Shown in pieces: positions 1 to 7,115 of a stretch of DNA of 43,637 bases. Below the pieces are notes generated by a model that had not been told where the DNA came from, did not search any database, and was given only the letters and a program-made list of their open reading frames with translations. Within the stretch, counting starts at the first letter, position 1. Every line of letters begins with the position of its first letter. The stretch lies in the NCBI GenBank assembly GCA_009781765.1, contig WQVC01000010.1:1-43637 (forward strand), given 5' to 3'. A program made the translations under genes and the position numbers. This DNA comes from Defluviitaleaceae bacterium. Lineage in GTDB: Bacteria > Bacillota > Clostridia > Lachnospirales > WQUN01.

Positions 1-221
1 CCCGGTTGTGCAGAGTTTCGTTTCGCGACGCACCGGTTTTTGAGCTTTGTGTTACTTTGTTTACTTGATAGAGGCATGTCTCGGTTTGCATATGTTGAAC
101 CTTACATATCAAGCTCGCAGGTGTGGCAGATTTTTTGCCGTCCCTACGGGCTTTTTTGTTTTCGCGGGCGGCGGGAAAGTCCACACCCGCCTCCGCGCAC
201 TTTTTTTGAGGATGTGATGCA
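1..221. other. Unassigned left-edge intergenic region
   Basis: No convincing gene is seen. A 61-codon open frame crosses it, but it has no ribosome binding site and its translation looks random, so it was left out. The stretch has several short inverted repeats and T-runs and may be the 3' end of a transcript that begins outside the window. It was compared by eye with tmRNA, 6S and SRP RNA and no match was recognised. Confidence 0.3.
166..208 (+). terminator. Possible Rho-independent terminator
   Basis: A GC-rich imperfect stem (GGCGGG pairing with CCCGCC around a short A-rich loop) is followed by CTTTTTTTG. It would end a plus-strand transcript entering from the left edge, just before the XRE gene. 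The outer stem has mismatches, so this is tentative. Confidence 0.4.
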
Positions 222-482
222 ATGAGGGGAATGTCAATTATAGCCGAGGCATTATTGCACCTGAATATCGGCGAACGCATAAAGGAATTACGCGAATCAA
301 ACAACATGTCGGTGAAAGAACTCGCAAAGCAAATGAAAATAGGCACGTGCAGCCTGAGGATGATTGAACTCGGAGGCGTCGGCATTACAGCATACGACTA
401 CCTCAAGCTGCATGAGATTTTCGGCGTGTCATTGCACTACATCATTACCGGGAAGGAATTTGAAAAGAAGCCGGCTGATTGA
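222..482 (+). CDS. Small XRE/Cro-type HTH transcriptional regulator
   Basis: An 86-residue protein that is almost entirely one helix-turn-helix domain. It runs from IGERIKELRESNNMSVKELA to the C-terminal GVSLHYIITGKE, the usual shape of stand-alone XRE/Cro regulators, so cytoplasmic DNA binding is expected. The ATG at 222 was chosen because GAGGA at 208-212 lies 9 nt upstream; an in-frame ATG at 231 is an alternative. The gene converges on the MFS gene, with only 14 bp between stop codons. There is no partner toxin or phage gene beside it, so its target is unknown. Confidence 0.85.
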   Translation: MRGMSIIAEALLHLNIGERIKELRESNNMSVKELAKQMKIGTCSLRMIELGGVGITAYDYLKLHEIFGVSLHYIITGKEFEKKPAD

Positions 483-498
483 GCTTTATTCCGGCTTC
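467..498. terminator. Shared bidirectional terminator-like hairpin
   Basis: GAAGCCGG at 467-474 pairs with CCGGCTTC at 491-498 across a 16-nt loop. It sits exactly where the XRE gene and the MFS gene converge and overlaps both 3' ends. T-rich sequence follows on both strands. Confidence 0.45.
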
Positions 499-1735
499 AA
501 GATATCTTTGTTTTTCGCGCATCAACAAACGCAAATATTAACATTACCGCAAACAGCGTAATGTTAAGTACAAAAGGCAAGCGGCGGTCGAAATCGGACA
601 GCACCCCCGCCAGATACGCAAACGGGCTTACAACCGCCAAAATCACCATGTTGAACAAGCTGCGAATACGAGCGCGTTCTTTGGGTTCGATGGCGTTTGC
701 AACAATGCCCCCCATTCGCGGCATAAACAACGCGACTGCACATGCTTCGAGGAAAGTATAACCGGCAATCCAAAATAAATTTCCGTACGGCGAAGCGAGC
801 AGAACCGCATTTGCCGCGATGTACAGCAAAATTCCGCTAATCAATATGTAATGCAGTTTAAATCGGCTGAGGCGCGTTTGCACGAAAAATAAAAACACAA
901 GCATAACAGCCGCGCGAAGAATCGGAAAAAATGCAATCATCGACTCGTTGATGCCTAAATTTTGCGTGACGTACAACGCGAAAAAAGTTGACGTAACCAT
1001 GAGCGTGATGTTTTGCAGGGCGTTAATTCCCAACGCGCGAAGCATTCGCCCCGAGCGAAAAATTTGCCCGAAAACGCCGCTGTATCCCGCAAACAGCTTA
1101 AAGAACGGCACATTTTTTGTTTCTTCCATGCGTTCGCGCCCGCGCGCTGTTTCCTTCGAGCCGAAATAAAGCAAAATTGCTTTGGCGGTCATGGAACAAA
1201 ACGCAAATACATAAAGCCCGCGCACAACAAGAATCAGCTCAAATCGCCCTACAAGCAAACCGGCAATCGGCACAAAAAGCACGGCAAGTACGCCGCAAAT
1301 ATGCAGCCAATTATAAATTCGCGTAACCATCGCGCCGTCTTCGCCGACTTCGTCAATCCACAGGCATTCCCACGCAACTGCCGTAATTTGAATCGCCGAG
1401 TTCACCACCGCCGCCGCAAGAAACCACCAAAAATTTTGCGCAAACGCCCAGATAATCGCGGGAACGCTCCACGAAAAAATGTCGGCAATAAGAGTTGTAA
1501 GCCGTCGCCCGAATTTATCCGTAATCACGCCGCCGAAAAATGCCGTAATCATCTGGCAAACCCGCCCGACCGCAAGCATTATTCCGAGCTGAATATCTGT
1601 TACGCCCATGTGAAACATGTACAACGTTGCGAAAGGCGTAAACAAATTAAAAGGGATGCCCCAAAGCGGCTGCGCAAAAACGGCGGCTTTGGAGTTTCCC
1701 TTTAAATTTTTCAAAAATAAAAACATCTCACGCAT
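497..1735 (-). CDS. Major facilitator superfamily (MFS) transporter
   Basis: A 412-residue protein made of about twelve hydrophobic segments. The MFS signature between helices 2 and 3 is visible as GGVITDKFGRRLT at residues 68-80. It should sit in the cytoplasmic membrane and move a small solute or drug using an ion gradient; the substrate cannot be read from the sequence. The frame is open further upstream to 1870, but residues before the chosen ATG at 1735 are low-complexity and run into the inverted-repeat element at 1789-1928. The ribosome binding site is weak, so the start is uncertain; ATG 1726 is an alternative. It lies downstream of the GAP1-N-like gene on the same strand. Confidence 0.85.
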   Translation of the reverse strand: MREMFLFLKNLKGNSKAAVFAQPLWGIPFNLFTPFATLYMFHMGVTDIQLGIMLAVGRVCQMITAFFGGVITDKFGRRLTTLIADIFSWSVPAIIWAFAQNFWWFLAAAVVNSAIQITAVAWECLWIDEVGEDGAMVTRIYNWLHICGVLAVLFVPIAGLLVGRFELILVVRGLYVFAFCSMTAKAILLYFGSKETARGRERMEETKNVPFFKLFAGYSGVFGQIFRSGRMLRALGINALQNITLMVTSTFFALYVTQNLGINESMIAFFPILRAAVMLVFLFFVQTRLSRFKLHYILISGILLYIAANAVLLASPYGNLFWIAGYTFLEACAVALFMPRMGGIVANAIEPKERARIRSLFNMVILAVVSPFAYLAGVLSDFDRRLPFVLNITLFAVMLIFAFVDARKTKIS

Positions 1736-1788
1736 GACGATGATTATATCCGATTGAACCGACGTCGGCAAATCCGGCAACGCGCCGC

Positions 1789-1928
1789 AAGTTGAGAGTG
1801 TTGAAAAATTACGCTTTCGCATATGCCGGGAAAATGACCTGAACCCGTCATTTTCCTGCGATGCCGGCACAGCAATGGCGGGCGTTCTCTGCCCGTACCC
1901 TCAAGCTATTTTTCAACACTCTCAACTT
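1789..1928. repeat. 140-bp palindromic element with perfect 21-bp terminal inverted repeats
   Basis: The ends 1789-1809 and 1908-1928 are exact reverse complements; the inner 19 bases read GTTGAGAGTGTTGAAAAAT. Inside is a second hairpin (GGGAAAATGAC with GTCATTTTCC, about 1828-1855). The element fills the space between the MFS gene and the GAP1-N-like gene and encodes the last 26 or so residues and the stop codon of the latter. It resembles a small non-autonomous mobile element; no second copy was seen in the window. Confidence 0.65.
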
Positions 1929-2936
1929 TTGTTCGATGCGTTCGCGGACTTCCGGCGAAAGCGCGTAACTTCCCAACAAATAGCGCGACGGAATTTCGCG
2001 GTTCTTCAAAGCGGATTTCATAATTGAAAGCTGTACATATAACGCCGGGTTTTCGCCGTTTTTTCCGCGCTTGATGAAATCTTGCGGGATTGCGAGAATT
2101 TGCCGCGCGGTAAACGTGTCGATATTTTTTTCAAGCCACGCGACCTCGGCGAGGGAAATTTTTTCGTGCAAATGCGGCGTTCGAACAATCCAAAACGCTC
2201 TTTCGGCGAAAAATTTTTCCGGGGTTAAGGCTTCAAATGCGGACGCGAAATCAGTCGCGGAATTTCCGGAAACGGACTTCGAAGGATTGCTTAAATCCGT
2301 AAAATTTCCGGGAAATCGCGCATTTTTCAGAAAAATTAAATGCACGTTTTTTCGATTTTCCGGAGAAACGGCGGCGGTGCAAAATCCGAGCCGATGCTTT
2401 ACTTCCTCCGGCAAGTGCTTGTAAAGCTCGGCGATTACGTCGCGGGGGTCGGCTTCCGTAAGCACATGCATTTTTTTCGACTTTCTAACCAACTCGCCGG
2501 CGCGGTGCGCGAGTGCAGATTTCGCTAGTGCAGATTTAACAAGCAACTCCGAAAACGCATGACCTGTGTTCAAATTCGCCGCATCGGAAGGGGAGGGGAG
2601 ATGCTCAACAGCGCAAAGCTCGCCGCCGTCGTAGGATGTTTCAAACGGCGTATGCAAATATTTTTCGATTTCCGCCAAAAATTCGCCGACTTTTTCCGGC
2701 GGAAAAATAAAATTGTGCATAAAAAAAGCGGCGCGTTGCCCCTTAAAATCGCGCCGTGTTGTTTTGCCGAAAAGCATTTTTCCGCAAGGCAAATGCGCAA
2801 GAGTAATTGCGTCTGCGCCGCCGTAAACGCAATACGGCCGGATATTTTTTTTCACAAAATCGTCGGAAAGCCCCGGCGATTGCGCAACGGTGTCGTAACC
2901 GTGACGTCCGCGCGTGTAGAAATGTTGTTCAATCAT
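1848..2936 (-). CDS. GAP1-N-like (GTPase-associated protein 1 N-terminal type) protein
   Basis: A 362-residue cytoplasmic protein with no signal peptide or membrane segment. The first 30 residues (MIEQHFYTRGRHGYDTVAQS and then PGLSDDFVKK) match my memory of the GAP1-N1 domain, described in computational work on GTPase-associated systems. No GTPase gene is nearby, so a role in such a system is not shown. The start at 2936 was picked because the domain begins at that Met; upstream in-frame residues to 3044 lie in the regulatory region of the divergent tetR. The final stretch, LRVLKN to the stop, lies inside the inverted-repeat element at 1789-1928, so the native C-terminus was probably replaced. 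Confidence 0.6.
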   Translation of the reverse strand: MIEQHFYTRGRHGYDTVAQSPGLSDDFVKKNIRPYCVYGGADAITLAHLPCGKMLFGKTTRRDFKGQRAAFFMHNFIFPPEKVGEFLAEIEKYLHTPFETSYDGGELCAVEHLPSPSDAANLNTGHAFSELLVKSALAKSALAHRAGELVRKSKKMHVLTEADPRDVIAELYKHLPEEVKHRLGFCTAAVSPENRKNVHLIFLKNARFPGNFTDLSNPSKSVSGNSATDFASAFEALTPEKFFAERAFWIVRTPHLHEKISLAEVAWLEKNIDTFTARQILAIPQDFIKRGKNGENPALYVQLSIMKSALKNREIPSRYLLGSYALSPEVRERIEQKLRVLKNSLRVRAENARHCCAGIAGK

Positions 2937-3018
2937 ATTAAATTTTATGCGCCGAGGGCTTTTACATATCACAACGCGAATCAAGAGTTCACAGCGGATT
3001 TTGACGCAAAAAATTTTC

Positions 3019-3047
3019 TTGACAATGCCGTCCGCATGAATCATAAT
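3019..3047 (+). promoter_or_regulatory. Sigma-A type promoter of the tetR-ABC efflux operon
   Basis: TTGACA at 3019-3024 and CATAAT at 3042-3047 are separated by exactly 17 nt. It precedes the TetR gene by 75 nt, and the palindrome at 3036-3071 covers its -10 box. Confidence 0.7.
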
Positions 3048-3071
3048 TCATTCAAGTGAATTTTGATTCAT
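3036..3071. promoter_or_regulatory. TetR operator-like palindrome
   Basis: ATGAATCATAATTCA (3036-3050) and TGAATTTTGATTCAT (3057-3071) are reverse complements except for one base, with a 6-nt centre. The site overlaps the -10 box and likely start of transcription of the operon. This is the expected place for an autorepressing TetR operator, and it could also affect the divergent GAP1-N-like gene. Confidence 0.65.
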
Positions 3072-3122
3072 ATTTGTGAACAGGCTTTCATCTTTCTTAC
3101 ACTCTCTCAAAAGGAGCAACAC

Positions 3123-3731
3123 ATGCCTAGAGAAACCTTTTTCCGGCTGCGCGACGAAAAGCAGGAAAGTATTATGCAGTCGGCGGTTCGCGAATTTGTT
3201 GCGCACGGCTTCGAACGCGCGAAAATTTGCGACATCGCAAAAAGTGCGCACGTGGCAACCGGCAGCATTTATCAATATTTTGCCGATAAAAAAGAACTTT
3301 TTATGTATTGCGCCCAATGGGTCTTTGACGTTTTGACGGAAAAATTCGACCTGCGCACAGCAGATATGGACATCTTTGAATATTACGAAGCGCGTCTTGC
3401 AAACCCGGGCATTTTAAACGACGAGCGCGAATCGGTGCTTTTTATGCAGGAACTCATGCGCCACCCCGATATGATGCGCCCGTCGATACAGGAAATGTAC
3501 AAAAAAAGCGAAGAATTTATTTTGAGCTTGATTCAAAACAGCAAAAAAAAAGGGCTGATTCGCACCGACATCTCCGACGAAATTTTAATGGAATATTTTA
3601 TAGCAGTAACCGAGCGTTTTAAGTTTCGTTGGATGGAGCAGCCGGATTTTGCGCAAACGCCCGCGCGCGAGGTTGAACAAATGTTGGAACTCTTAAAACA
3701 CGGCTTGAAAGGAGGCGTTACGGATGAATGA
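3123..3731 (+). CDS. TetR/AcrR family transcriptional regulator
   Basis: A 202-residue protein. The N-terminal TetR DNA-binding domain is clear: helix-turn-helix around residues 26-50, with ICDIAKSAHVATGSIYQYFA and then DKKEL. The rest is a helical ligand-binding and dimerisation domain. The ATG at 3123 has AAGGAG 7 nt upstream; an earlier in-frame ATG at 3063 lacks a site and falls inside the operator region. The stop overlaps the ATPase start (ATGAATGA), so translation is coupled. It probably represses its own efflux operon through the palindrome at 3036-3071 until an inducer binds. The inducer is unknown. Confidence 0.9.
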   Translation: MPRETFFRLRDEKQESIMQSAVREFVAHGFERAKICDIAKSAHVATGSIYQYFADKKELFMYCAQWVFDVLTEKFDLRTADMDIFEYYEARLANPGILNDERESVLFMQELMRHPDMMRPSIQEMYKKSEEFILSLIQNSKKKGLIRTDISDEILMEYFIAVTERFKFRWMEQPDFAQTPAREVEQMLELLKHGLKGGVTDE

Positions 3732-4431
3732 AAAAATAGCCGAAGTAACCGGTTTGACCAAAGATTACACCATGGGCGAAGTAACGGTTAACGCCCTGCG
3801 CGGGGTGGATTTCGAACTTTACGCCGGGGAATTCGTTGTGGTTCTCGGGCCGAGCGGCTCGGGCAAAAGCACAATTTTGAACATAATCGGCGGCATCGAC
3901 CGCGCAACATCCGGTAGCGTTATTGTAAACGGCACAGACATCGCCAACGCAAAAGAACGCGAATTTTCAAAATATCGGCGTTCGGCGGTGGGATTTGTTT
4001 TTCAGTTCTACAATTTAATCCCGAACCTTACCGCTTTTGAAAATATTGTTCTCGCGGCGGAGCTTTCGTCCGACCCGATTCCTCCGCAAGAGCTTTTGGA
4101 AGCAATCGGACTCGCCGACAGGGGCGGTTCGTTTCCGACGCAACTTTCCGGCGGGCAACAACAACGCATCGCAATTGCCCGGGCAATTACGAAAAATCCG
4201 TCCCTGCTTCTTTGTGACGAACCCACCGGCGCACTCGACCACACAACCGGCATACAGGTTCTGCGCCTTCTCAAAGATTTCAACGAAAAATACAAAAAAA
4301 CAGTAGTAATAATCACCCACAACGCCGAAATCGGAAAAATGGGCAATCGTGTTTTTCATATAAAAGACGGCCTGATTGACAAAATCGACATAATCGAAAA
4401 TCCGATTTCGCCGGAGGATATAAGCTGGTGA
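3724..4431 (+). CDS. ABC transporter ATPase, MacB/LolD type
   Basis: A 235-residue nucleotide-binding subunit with all motifs intact: Walker A GPSGSGKST at 42-50, Q-loop Gln94, signature LSGGQQQR at 141-148, Walker B LLLCDE at 161-166 and switch His199. The sequence type is that of ATPases partnered with FtsX-fold permeases (MacB, LolD, and antimicrobial-peptide exporters of Bacillota). It should power the permease encoded at 4605 from the cytoplasmic face. The start overlaps the tetR stop and has GGAGG upstream. A 173-bp cluster of hairpins separates it from the permease gene. Confidence 0.93.
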   Translation: MNEKIAEVTGLTKDYTMGEVTVNALRGVDFELYAGEFVVVLGPSGSGKSTILNIIGGIDRATSGSVIVNGTDIANAKEREFSKYRRSAVGFVFQFYNLIPNLTAFENIVLAAELSSDPIPPQELLEAIGLADRGGSFPTQLSGGQQQRIAIARAITKNPSLLLCDEPTGALDHTTGIQVLRLLKDFNEKYKKTVVIITHNAEIGKMGNRVFHIKDGLIDKIDIIENPISPEDISW

Positions 4432-4443
4432 TTCAATAAATTC

Positions 4444-4582
4444 TCGGGGCTTCGCCCCGAACCCCACCCGCTTTTTAAAAAAAGCGGGGCAAAAATTTTA
4501 ACAAAATCGCGCGTACGCGCGATTTTATGAAAGGGTCAAGGGATGAAATCCCTTGCAGGGGGATTGGGGACAGCGTCCCCAA
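4444..4582. repeat. Cluster of five stacked hairpins inside the efflux operon (hairpin-cluster copy 1)
   Basis: Hairpins in order: TCGGGGC/GCCCCGA (4444-4460), CCCGC/GCGGG around an A/T run (4467-4488), AAAATCGCGCG/CGCGCGATTTT (4503-4526), AAGGGAT/ATCCCTT (4538-4554) and TTGGGGAC/GTCCCCAA (4564-4582). The same kinds of hairpin recur at about 10294-10375, 24771-24914 and 39397-39597. None has a clean T-run, so they look like a repeat family rather than simple terminators. Lying between ATPase and permease, they could attenuate transcription or shape mRNA processing. Confidence 0.7.
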
Positions 4583-4604
4583 GGTCTTAAAACGGAGGTG
4601 ATAT

Positions 4605-6950
4605 ATGTTATTCAGAAAAGTTTATCGTTCGATGTGGCGAAACAAGCGAGCGTATATCGCCTGCATTTTTCTTATTTCCGTAGGCATAATGATGCGAACG
4701 GCAATGGGCGCGGCATCCGACGGTCTTGAGCGGGCGAAGCTGAATTTTTACGATGAATATCGCTTGGCGCATGTGTATGCAAGCGTGGGCGCGATTTCCC
4801 AAAGCGACGCCGTCGGATTGCGCAATTTACCCGGCATTTCCGACGTCACCGCCCGCACGAAAACGGAAGTTCGCGCCGAGCTTGAAAACAACGACGAAAT
4901 AATCACGCTGCGGATAATTTCATTCGACCCGGCGGAAGAAACGCGCCTGAATAATTTTCAAATGTCCGTCGGGTCGAAGCCGGTTCTTGCGAATGATATA
5001 GCCGTGAATTACATGTTTATGTCGGCGAACGGGCTTGAAATCGGCGACACGGTAACGCTGATTGTGCAAGGGCGAATTTTTAATTTCGAATTAACCGGTT
5101 CATTTCTCACGCCGGAATATGTATATATTGCGCCGAGTTTTACGGATATTTTGCCCGATAACGAAGCCTTCGGAATTGCCTATATCACGGCGGATGCAAT
5201 GCAGAATATTACCGGGCGGCACGGTATCGCCAACGACTTGCTTTTCAGCCTGTACGACGGCTATGAGTTCGATGATGTTCGCCTGATAATTGAGGATGCT
5301 TTGCGTCCGCACGGGCTTATTTCCGTTACCGCCCGCGAAGACCAACTCAGCTACGCCCTTGTTGATATGCAAACTTCGTCGATGCAAGCGATTTCAATGT
5401 CGATGCCGCTTGTGTTTATGGGGATGGCGGCAGTGGTGCTTTATCTTATGATGAAGCGCATCATCGAGCAGGAACGTATGCAAATCGGCACGTTAAAAGC
5501 CTTGGGATTTTCAAACGTCACGGTAATTTTTCACTACGTATGTTACGGAGTAATTGTTGGGCTTGCGGGCGGCTTAATCGGATTTTTGCTCGGTGCGGCG
5601 ATGTCGGGCGTTTATCTGGAAATGTTTTTGGAATTTTTCCTGCTGCCGGAACTTGTTCAGCCGCTTTCACCGATGTACTTGGTTTTCGCAATGACGGTTT
5701 CCCTCGGAACGGGAATATTCGGTTCGCTGATGGGAGCGGTTCGCGTTATAAAGTTGATTCCGTCCGAAGCAATGCGCCACGAAGCCCCCAAGCCTGTCAA
5801 ATTTGATATTTTAAGCAAACTTAAATTTTTGAAATTTATTTTAACTTCACGCGGGCAAATGTCGCTTCGCGGAATTTTGCGCAATCCTGTGCGTTCGGGG
5901 TTTGTGGTAATCGGGGTTATGTTTTCGTTTTCGCTGTTGGTGGTGTTCGGAAGCATGGAGCATCTGATGGACGGGATGATTTATTCGCAATTCACAGACC
6001 AACGTTTGTACAATGTTCGCGTAACTTTGACGCATCCCGTTCCGTATAATCGCGCGATTGAAGCCGCAGAAGTTGTTCGTCATATAACTTTGGCGGAAGG
6101 GTTGTTGCAACTGCCGGTAAGTTTGTCGAACCGACATTTGCAAACCGGCGCGACAATCACCGGGATTCCGGAAGATGCGCAGCTGTATAATATTTTCGAC
6201 ACAACGCGCAGAACGATTCACGCGCCCCCCGCACACGGCTTGATTATCACGAACGGTCTTGCGGACGCGCTTAACGCATCGGCAGGAGATATTTTGTACG
6301 TCGAGTTATTACCCGGCGGCGGCGTAAACGTACCCGTCGTTCGAGTAATTGAACAGGCAATGGGCAGCGGCGCGTACATGGAACTTTCTGCGTTGGCGGC
6401 GTTGTTTAATCAGCCCGTTGCCGCAAACACAATTATTTTCAACACAGATAACCTGCCGTACGTGACATATTATTTTCGCAACAGCCGCTACACAGCATCC
6501 GTCGAGGACAAGGACACGACTTTGCGAAAATATTTCGAAATGATGGACCCGTACACAAGTCTGTACATGGTAATGAACATCATGGGGGCGTTGGTCGCAT
6601 TTGCAATCATTTATAACACCGCGACGATTTCCCTTTCCGAACGCAAGCGCGAGTATGCAACTTTGCGCGTTTTAGGGCTTACCACCGATGAAGTTTGCGA
6701 AATCATGCGCTTCGAATATTGGTTTTTGAGCGCGGTCGGGATGTTATTCGGAATACCGCTTGCGTCAGTGTTGATGGCTGCGGCAAACAACATGATGGAT
6801 ACGGAGATGTTCAGTATGCCGACGGCGTTGCCTCTTGCCGGATACATTACGGGCGTTATCGGATGCTCCGCTGCAATTATGCTTTCGAATTGGTCTGCCA
6901 AACGAAAAATCGCAAAATTTGACATGGTTGAAGTTTTAAAAGAATTTTAA
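4605..6950 (+). CDS. ABC transporter permease with two FtsX domains
   Basis: A 781-residue membrane protein. It has an N-terminal membrane helix (about 16-36), a large extracytoplasmic MacB-like domain (about 40-255), then a three-helix FtsX block (about 262-385). A second half follows with its own leading helix (about 430-450), another outside domain and a final FtsX block (about 655-770). Duplicated-FtsX permeases of this length work as one chain with a MacB-type ATPase. The ATG at 4605 has GGAGG 8 nt upstream. With the ATPase and the membrane fusion protein it should form an efflux or cell-envelope transport complex. Its stop codon is followed at once by mobile element A. Confidence 0.9.
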   Translation: MLFRKVYRSMWRNKRAYIACIFLISVGIMMRTAMGAASDGLERAKLNFYDEYRLAHVYASVGAISQSDAVGLRNLPGISDVTARTKTEVRAELENNDEIITLRIISFDPAEETRLNNFQMSVGSKPVLANDIAVNYMFMSANGLEIGDTVTLIVQGRIFNFELTGSFLTPEYVYIAPSFTDILPDNEAFGIAYITADAMQNITGRHGIANDLLFSLYDGYEFDDVRLIIEDALRPHGLISVTAREDQLSYALVDMQTSSMQAISMSMPLVFMGMAAVVLYLMMKRIIEQERMQIGTLKALGFSNVTVIFHYVCYGVIVGLAGGLIGFLLGAAMSGVYLEMFLEFFLLPELVQPLSPMYLVFAMTVSLGTGIFGSLMGAVRVIKLIPSEAMRHEAPKPVKFDILSKLKFLKFILTSRGQMSLRGILRNPVRSGFVVIGVMFSFSLLVVFGSMEHLMDGMIYSQFTDQRLYNVRVTLTHPVPYNRAIEAAEVVRHITLAEGLLQLPVSLSNRHLQTGATITGIPEDAQLYNIFDTTRRTIHAPPAHGLIITNGLADALNASAGDILYVELLPGGGVNVPVVRVIEQAMGSGAYMELSALAALFNQPVAANTIIFNTDNLPYVTYYFRNSRYTASVEDKDTTLRKYFEMMDPYTSLYMVMNIMGALVAFAIIYNTATISLSERKREYATLRVLGLTTDEVCEIMRFEYWFLSAVGMLFGIPLASVLMAAANNMMDTEMFSMPTALPLAGYITGVIGCSAAIMLSNWSAKRKIAKFDMVEVLKEF

Positions 6951-7101
6951 TATTGCGGTTTGCCAAAACGTACGAAAAATTTGCGTACATGCATTGTGGT
7001 GCGCGACCGGTCGTTTTTCGGGTGTTTTTCCCGAAAACGACATCGAGCGCACCGCTCACAATGCATAGCAAATTTTACGTACCGAAGCGCAAACCGCTAT
7101 A
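6951..7101 (+). mobile_element. Palindromic element A (structured core, TATA-type ends)
   Basis: A 151-bp inverted-repeat element. The ends TATTGCGGTTTGC and GCAAACCGCTATA differ at one base; inner arms AAAAATTTGC/GCAAATTTT and GCATTGTG/CACAATGC also pair. The core at about 6991-7066 matches those of elements B and C: GGTGCGC/GCGCACC, then the loop GACCG facing ATCGA, then stem GTCGTTTTTCGGG/CCCGAAAACGAC. It lies between the permease stop and the ribosome binding site of the fusion-protein gene, so it is transcribed in the operon mRNA. No protein is encoded; movement, if any, would need an enzyme supplied elsewhere. Confidence 0.75.
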
Positions 7102-7115
7102 ACGGAGGGATTTTT

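Noticed and set aside
40-225. A 61-codon open frame at the left edge
   Set aside because: No ribosome binding site, no recognisable domain, and it runs through terminator-like sequence.
1013-1705. Plus-strand open frame of 230 codons opposite the MFS gene
   Set aside because: Antisense to twelve well-formed membrane segments; its translation is Arg/Lys/Asn-rich without any domain.
6951-7101. Element A as an ordinary transcription terminator
   Set aside because: It has no T-run after the stem, lies inside an operon, and shares its inner sequence with two distant elements.
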